Of a stretch of DNA of 9,449 bases, positions 6,377 through 9,449 are shown one piece after another. The stretch's first letter is position 1. Each line of letters opens with the position of its first letter. The translations under genes and the position numbers were made by a program. The DNA comes from Prolixibacteraceae bacterium (GTDB lineage Bacteria > Bacteroidota > Bacteroidia > Bacteroidales > Prolixibacteraceae): positions 1 to 9,449 of the forward strand of contig JACMKG010000301.1 of assembly GCA_014380255.1 (NCBI GenBank), given 5' to 3'. The notes beneath the pieces were generated by a model. It did no database searches. It was not told where the DNA came from and was given only the letters and a program-made list of their open reading frames with translations.

Positions 6377-7831
6377 TTAAACAATATACGTTGTGGAAGC
6401 TGTTTCTCCGCCTCTGCCAGTCCAGTTGGTGTGGAAGAATTTACCACGTGGTGAATCCAGCCGTTCATAGGTGTGAGCGCCGAAGTAGTCACGCTGAGCT
6501 TGCAACAGGTTGGCAGGCAAACGTTCGCTGCGGAAGCCGTCGAAGTAGCAAAGAGCTGAAGTGAGTGCCGGTACAGGGATGCCGTTGGATAATGCAGTGG
6601 CACATACTCTACGCCAGCCTGCCTGCGCTTTTTCTACGATTTCTTTGAAGTGCGGATCCAGTAACAGGTTCAGCAATGTCGGGTTGGTGTCAAAGGCAGT
6701 CTTGATATCTCCCAGGAACCGTGAGCGGATGATACATCCACCACGCCACATCAGGGCAATACCGCCATAGTTCAGGTTCCAGCCGTATTCCTTGGCAGCT
6801 TCCATCATCAGGTTATACCCTTGGGCGTAAGAGATGATCTTGGCTCCGTATAATGCATCTTTCAGGTCAGAGATCATCTGTTTGCGGTCGATGGATTTAT
6901 CTACTTCAGGACCGCTGATTACTTTGGATGCTTCAACACGCATGTCCTTTTGTGCTGACAGGCAACGGGCAAATACGGATTCGCCGATTAAAGTCAACGG
7001 AATGCCAAGGTCAAGGGCTGATACGGCAGTCCATTTGCCGGTACCTTTCTGCCCTGCAGTATCCAGGATCTTTTCCACCAATGCTTCACCGTTTTCATCT
7101 TTGAAGCCCAGGATATCACGCGTAATTTCAATAAGGTATGAATCCAGATCACCTTCGTTGTATTTCTTGAACACTTCGTGCATCTCGTCGGCATTCATTC
7201 CCAGCATGTCTTTCATCAACTGGTAAGCCTCGCAAATGATTTGCATATCACCATATTCAATGCCGTTGTGCACCATTTTAACAAAGTGACCTGCACCACC
7301 TTCACCTACCCAGTCGCAGCAGGGAGAGCCGTCTTCCACCTTGGCTGCAATAGCCTGGAAGATATCCTTTACAGCAGGCCATGCAGCAGGTGATCCGCCT
7401 GGCATGATTGACGGGCCTAATAAAGCGCCTTCTTCACCTCCTGAAACACCGGTACCGATGTATAGTAATCCTTTGCTTTCTACATACTTGGCGCGGCGAA
7501 TGGTATCGGGGAAATGAGAGTTTCCACCATCAATGATAATATCGCCTTCTTCCAGGTGTGGGATCAGCAACTCGATAAAGTCATCTACCGGTTTGCCTGC
7601 CTTTACAAGCATCATCACTTTGCGGGGACGTTCCAGTGAAGCACACAGTTCTTCAATGGAATGTGTGCCGATGAAATTCTTTCCGGCCCCACGGCCAGCC
7701 ATAAAATCATCCACACGTGATACCGTACGGTTAAATACAGATACGGTGAAGCCTTTACTTTCCATGTTCAATACCAGGTTCTCGCCCATTACGGCTAACC
7801 CGATCAATCCAATGTCTGCCAGTTTTTTCAT
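6377..7831 (-). CDS. gnd: 6-phosphogluconate dehydrogenase, decarboxylating
   Basis: Cytoplasmic enzyme of the oxidative pentose phosphate pathway; it converts 6-phosphogluconate and NADP+ to ribulose 5-phosphate, CO2 and NADPH. The Rossmann fold opens with IGLIGLAVMGENL (7-19). N34-R35-T36 after the second strand is the usual NADP-type phosphate-binding turn. DGGN (101-104) and GTGVSGGEEGA (126-136) form the family signature, and the catalytic lysine and glutamate are K185 and E192 in KMVHNGIEYGD. R447 and H453 in QAQRDYFGAHTY are the substrate-binding residues supplied across the dimer. At 484 residues it is complete and of the long form: its tail HTNWTGRGGETAST resembles the eukaryotic C-terminus rather than the shorter E. 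coli end. It is 32 bp downstream of pdxB and probably co-transcribed with it. No zwf or pgl gene follows, although these often accompany gnd in Bacteroidota. Confidence 0.97.
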   Translation of the reverse strand: MKKLADIGLIGLAVMGENLVLNMESKGFTVSVFNRTVSRVDDFMAGRGAGKNFIGTHSIEELCASLERPRKVMMLVKAGKPVDDFIELLIPHLEEGDIIIDGGNSHFPDTIRRAKYVESKGLLYIGTGVSGGEEGALLGPSIMPGGSPAAWPAVKDIFQAIAAKVEDGSPCCDWVGEGGAGHFVKMVHNGIEYGDMQIICEAYQLMKDMLGMNADEMHEVFKKYNEGDLDSYLIEITRDILGFKDENGEALVEKILDTAGQKGTGKWTAVSALDLGIPLTLIGESVFARCLSAQKDMRVEASKVISGPEVDKSIDRKQMISDLKDALYGAKIISYAQGYNLMMEAAKEYGWNLNYGGIALMWRGGCIIRSRFLGDIKTAFDTNPTLLNLLLDPHFKEIVEKAQAGWRRVCATALSNGIPVPALTSALCYFDGFRSERLPANLLQAQRDYFGAHTYERLDSPRGKFFHTNWTGRGGETASTTYIV

Positions 7832-7863
7832 TCGTTAATTTTTATAGTTTTAAGATTCGATTT

Positions 7864-8988
7864 CTATTCTGATTTAAATCCCAGGCTATGCAACACCTCT
7901 AGTACTTCATCTGCTACTTGGGTTGCATGAATGGTGTAAACCGGGTATTCTCTGCGAAGCGGATAATCTCCACGAAGCTTTTCAAACCAAGTGGGATTGT
8001 TACGCAACGCCGCATCATCAGTTCGTATGTCATAGGTTGCAAGTACCGCTTTTGCCACCACCTCTTCGTCTGAAAGATTGCTTCCATCCAGTTCAATGAT
8101 TGTATGGCTTGGAAGCTCAACCTGTTGAGCCTGCCAATGGTCGATGCCAAGGCCAAAAAAGCGGCTGACAGCCTGTATGCTCATGGTGGTGCCATTGGCT
8201 TTCCCGTCTTTTGAATAACCTGCAATATGGGGTGTGACCAGATCAGCCATTTCCATCATTTCCAGATCGATATCAGGTTCATTTTCCCAGCAATCAATCA
8301 CCAATCCTGATACCTGCCCTTCTTTTAATGCCCTTTTGGCTGCAAGGGTATCCAGCACCTCACCTCGGCATGAATTGATGACAACAGGCGCGCGTTTAAG
8401 GGCTTTAAAGAAGTTCTCACTTGCAAGGTGGTAAGTTATATCCTCTCCTTGCATATTTAACGGTACATGTAGTGTAATGAAGTCGGCCTTCTCCTGGATC
8501 TCTTCAAGGCTGCAGAACTTTTCCGGTCCTTCAGCCCTTGCCCTCGGAGGGTCGTTCAGCAATACCTGCATGCCAAAGAGCTCACACACACGAGCTACTT
8601 TCGAGCCTACCTGCCCGACACCTACCACGCCAATGGTCTTCCCCTTGAGCTGAAAGCCTTTCCTTTCGGCTAACACAAAGAGGGCAGAGGCGATGTATTG
8701 CTCCACCGACTTACTGTTGCACCCCGGCGCATTGGTCCATTGAATACCGGCTTTGGCGCAGTATTCGGTATCGATATGATCATAGCCAATGGTAGCTGTT
8801 GCAATGAACTTTACTGAAGAGACTGCCAGAAGCTGCTCGTTGCAAATGGTGCGGGTGCGGGTAATGATCGCATCCGCATCTTTTACGATCTCCGGGGTAG
8901 TCTTGGGCCCCGGGAGATAAATAACTTCCCCGAACGGCTCCAGAGCTCCTTTGATGTATGGTATTTTATCGTCAATAATAAACTTCAT
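7864..8988 (-). CDS. pdxB: 4-phosphoerythronate dehydrogenase (PdxB)
   Basis: D-isomer-type 2-hydroxyacid dehydrogenase of the DXP-dependent pyridoxal phosphate pathway; it oxidises 4-phosphoerythronate to 2-oxo-3-hydroxy-4-phosphobutanoate. Numbered from the ATG at 8988 (374 residues), it begins MKFIIDDKIPY, has the GVGQVG nucleotide-binding loop at 123-128 with a following acidic residue in NDPP, and carries the catalytic triad R208 (SCRGE), E237 (WENEP) and H254 (TPHIAGY). These numbers coincide with the E. coli enzyme. An in-frame ATG at 9003 would add MKFET, but that stretch is part of a 7-bp repeat tract, so 8988 is preferred. ATIGYDHID (64-72) and the C-terminal DUF3410-like dimerisation domain (about 285-374) separate PdxB from phosphoglycerate dehydrogenases. 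It lies between the Gfo/Idh/MocA gene and gnd with short spacers, suggesting one operon. Confidence 0.95.
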   Translation of the reverse strand: MKFIIDDKIPYIKGALEPFGEVIYLPGPKTTPEIVKDADAIITRTRTICNEQLLAVSSVKFIATATIGYDHIDTEYCAKAGIQWTNAPGCNSKSVEQYIASALFVLAERKGFQLKGKTIGVVGVGQVGSKVARVCELFGMQVLLNDPPRARAEGPEKFCSLEEIQEKADFITLHVPLNMQGEDITYHLASENFFKALKRAPVVINSCRGEVLDTLAAKRALKEGQVSGLVIDCWENEPDIDLEMMEMADLVTPHIAGYSKDGKANGTTMSIQAVSRFFGLGIDHWQAQQVELPSHTIIELDGSNLSDEEVVAKAVLATYDIRTDDAALRNNPTWFEKLRGDYPLRREYPVYTIHATQVADEVLEVLHSLGFKSE

Positions 8989-8990
8989 AG

Positions 8991-9018
8991 TTTCAAATTT
9001 CATATTCCAAGTTCCAAG
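8991..9018. repeat. Heptad repeat tract at the pdxB 5' end
   Basis: Four 7-bp units lie end to end; on the + strand they are TTTCAAA, TTTCATA, TTCCAAG, TTCCAAG (8991-9018). The last two are identical and the first two related. The tract covers most of the spacer before pdxB and contains the alternative upstream ATG (9003). It shares its 7-bp period with the palindrome at 1293-1401 but not its sequence. It may be a dispersed intergenic repeat. Confidence 0.65.
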
Positions 9019-9031
9019 TAAGGTTGCGCGA

Positions 9032-9449
9032 TTACTTGTTTTTATAATACTCCTTAACCACCTCTTCGAGCACCTTGCTTGTTCGGGCTGCTGAGTAGCC
9101 GGTGCTGGTACACTTACATTCTCCTCTCAGTTCATTTACTACTTGTTGAATTAGCAAATGGGATATGTTCTCCGGGTTCTGAAAACTTAAACTCACTTCG
9201 CCCTGAGGGGTAGTCAATTTGACATCCCCGTGTTGAAAGCTGGAGAATGAGATCTTTCCTTTGGTACCTATAATTTCAATAATATCTTCTTCATTTCCTT
9301 TCGCTACCACGAAACTCCAGCTTCCGGTACCGGTAACACCTGATTCAAAAGCAAAAGCTGCAGAGACCGTATCTTCGGCCGTATAATATCCTGCCCTGTT
9401 TCGAGCCATTCCTTTCACTTCGGTGACAGGGCCAAACAGCAAGTCAAGG
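9032..9449 (-). CDS. Gfo/Idh/MocA-type oxidoreductase, C-terminal part (cut by window edge)
   Basis: About 138 residues of the C-terminal domain of a NAD(P)-dependent sugar or polyol oxidoreductase of the Gfo/Idh/MocA family. The reading frame stays open to the edge: the codons before the first possible TTG start (9442) read Leu-Asp, giving LDLLFGPVTEVKG, the conserved segment that begins the mixed beta-sheet domain in this family. The gene is therefore truncated by the window, not short. Further family-like elements are AEDTVSAAFAFESGVTGTGSWSF, an EIIGTKGKI strand typical of the substrate-binding sheet, and a final helix with SAARTSKVLEEV. The Rossmann domain and catalytic EKP region lie outside the window, so the substrate cannot be guessed. 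It ends 43 bp before the preferred pdxB start and is probably the upstream member of the same transcript. Confidence 0.85.
   Translation of the reverse strand, partial: LDLLFGPVTEVKGMARNRAGYYTAEDTVSAAFAFESGVTGTGSWSFVVAKGNEEDIIEIIGTKGKISFSSFQHGDVKLTTPQGEVSLSFQNPENISHLLIQQVVNELRGECKCTSTGYSAARTSKVLEEVVKEYYKNK

Noticed and set aside
6310..6603. Minus-strand open frame of 97 codons overlapping the gnd 3' end
   Set aside because: It lies in another frame over the conserved gnd C-terminus and shows no protein-like motif.
6834..7226. Plus-strand open frame of 130 codons
   Set aside because: It is antisense to the well-conserved centre of gnd and rich in Ser/Arg/Pro, as expected for a shadow frame.
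9440..9442. TTG at 9442 as the true start of the oxidoreductase
   Set aside because: The upstream codons continue the conserved LDLLFGP segment to the window edge, so the gene is cut off here and TTG is an internal Leu.
1..9449. Defence, toxin-antitoxin or other novel multigene system
   Set aside because: All long conserved genes are metabolic enzymes, two uncharacterised single genes or a RAYT; no cluster suggests a new multi-component system.

Overview
The window looks like chromosomal DNA of a Bacteroidota, most likely of the Bacteroidales/Marinilabiliales type. The reasons are: start codons preceded by A-rich stretches without Shine-Dalgarno motifs (for example before 5297 and 7831), a DUF3667 membrane protein, a fused formimidoyltransferase-cyclodeaminase, a RAYT-type transposase, and intergenic spacers holding short-period repeats. 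This placement is inferred from content, not from a marker gene.

Left part (14-4277, + strand): hutI and ftcD carry out consecutive late steps of histidine degradation. HutI opens imidazolonepropionate to formiminoglutamate, and FtcD moves the formimino group to tetrahydrofolate and deaminates it to methenyl-THF, leaving glutamate. A 109-bp palindrome built from 7-bp units lies between them. A perfect 13-bp hairpin ends ftcD, and a zinc-ribbon membrane protein (DUF3667) of unknown role follows.

Middle (4278-6376): a DUF169 gene on the minus strand converges on the DUF3667 gene across a probable shared terminator. A lone REP-associated tyrosine transposase (HUH family) diverges from the DUF169 gene and ends in a clean hairpin terminator. 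About 390 bp of AT-rich, apparently non-coding DNA follows, with a short CATAG-type repeat.

Right part (6377-9449, minus strand): three closely spaced genes read leftward: a Gfo/Idh/MocA-type oxidoreductase (cut by the window edge), pdxB (erythronate-4-phosphate dehydrogenase, pyridoxal phosphate synthesis) and gnd (6-phosphogluconate dehydrogenase). pdxB and gnd are linked in metabolism: 4-phosphoerythronate, the PdxB substrate, is a known inhibitor of 6-phosphogluconate dehydrogenase.

I see no defence system, CRISPR array, prophage, tRNA or rRNA. Most of the window is ordinary metabolism. The signals most worth a second look are the heptad-built palindrome at 1293-1401, the second heptad tract at the pdxB start, and the pdxB-gnd pairing.
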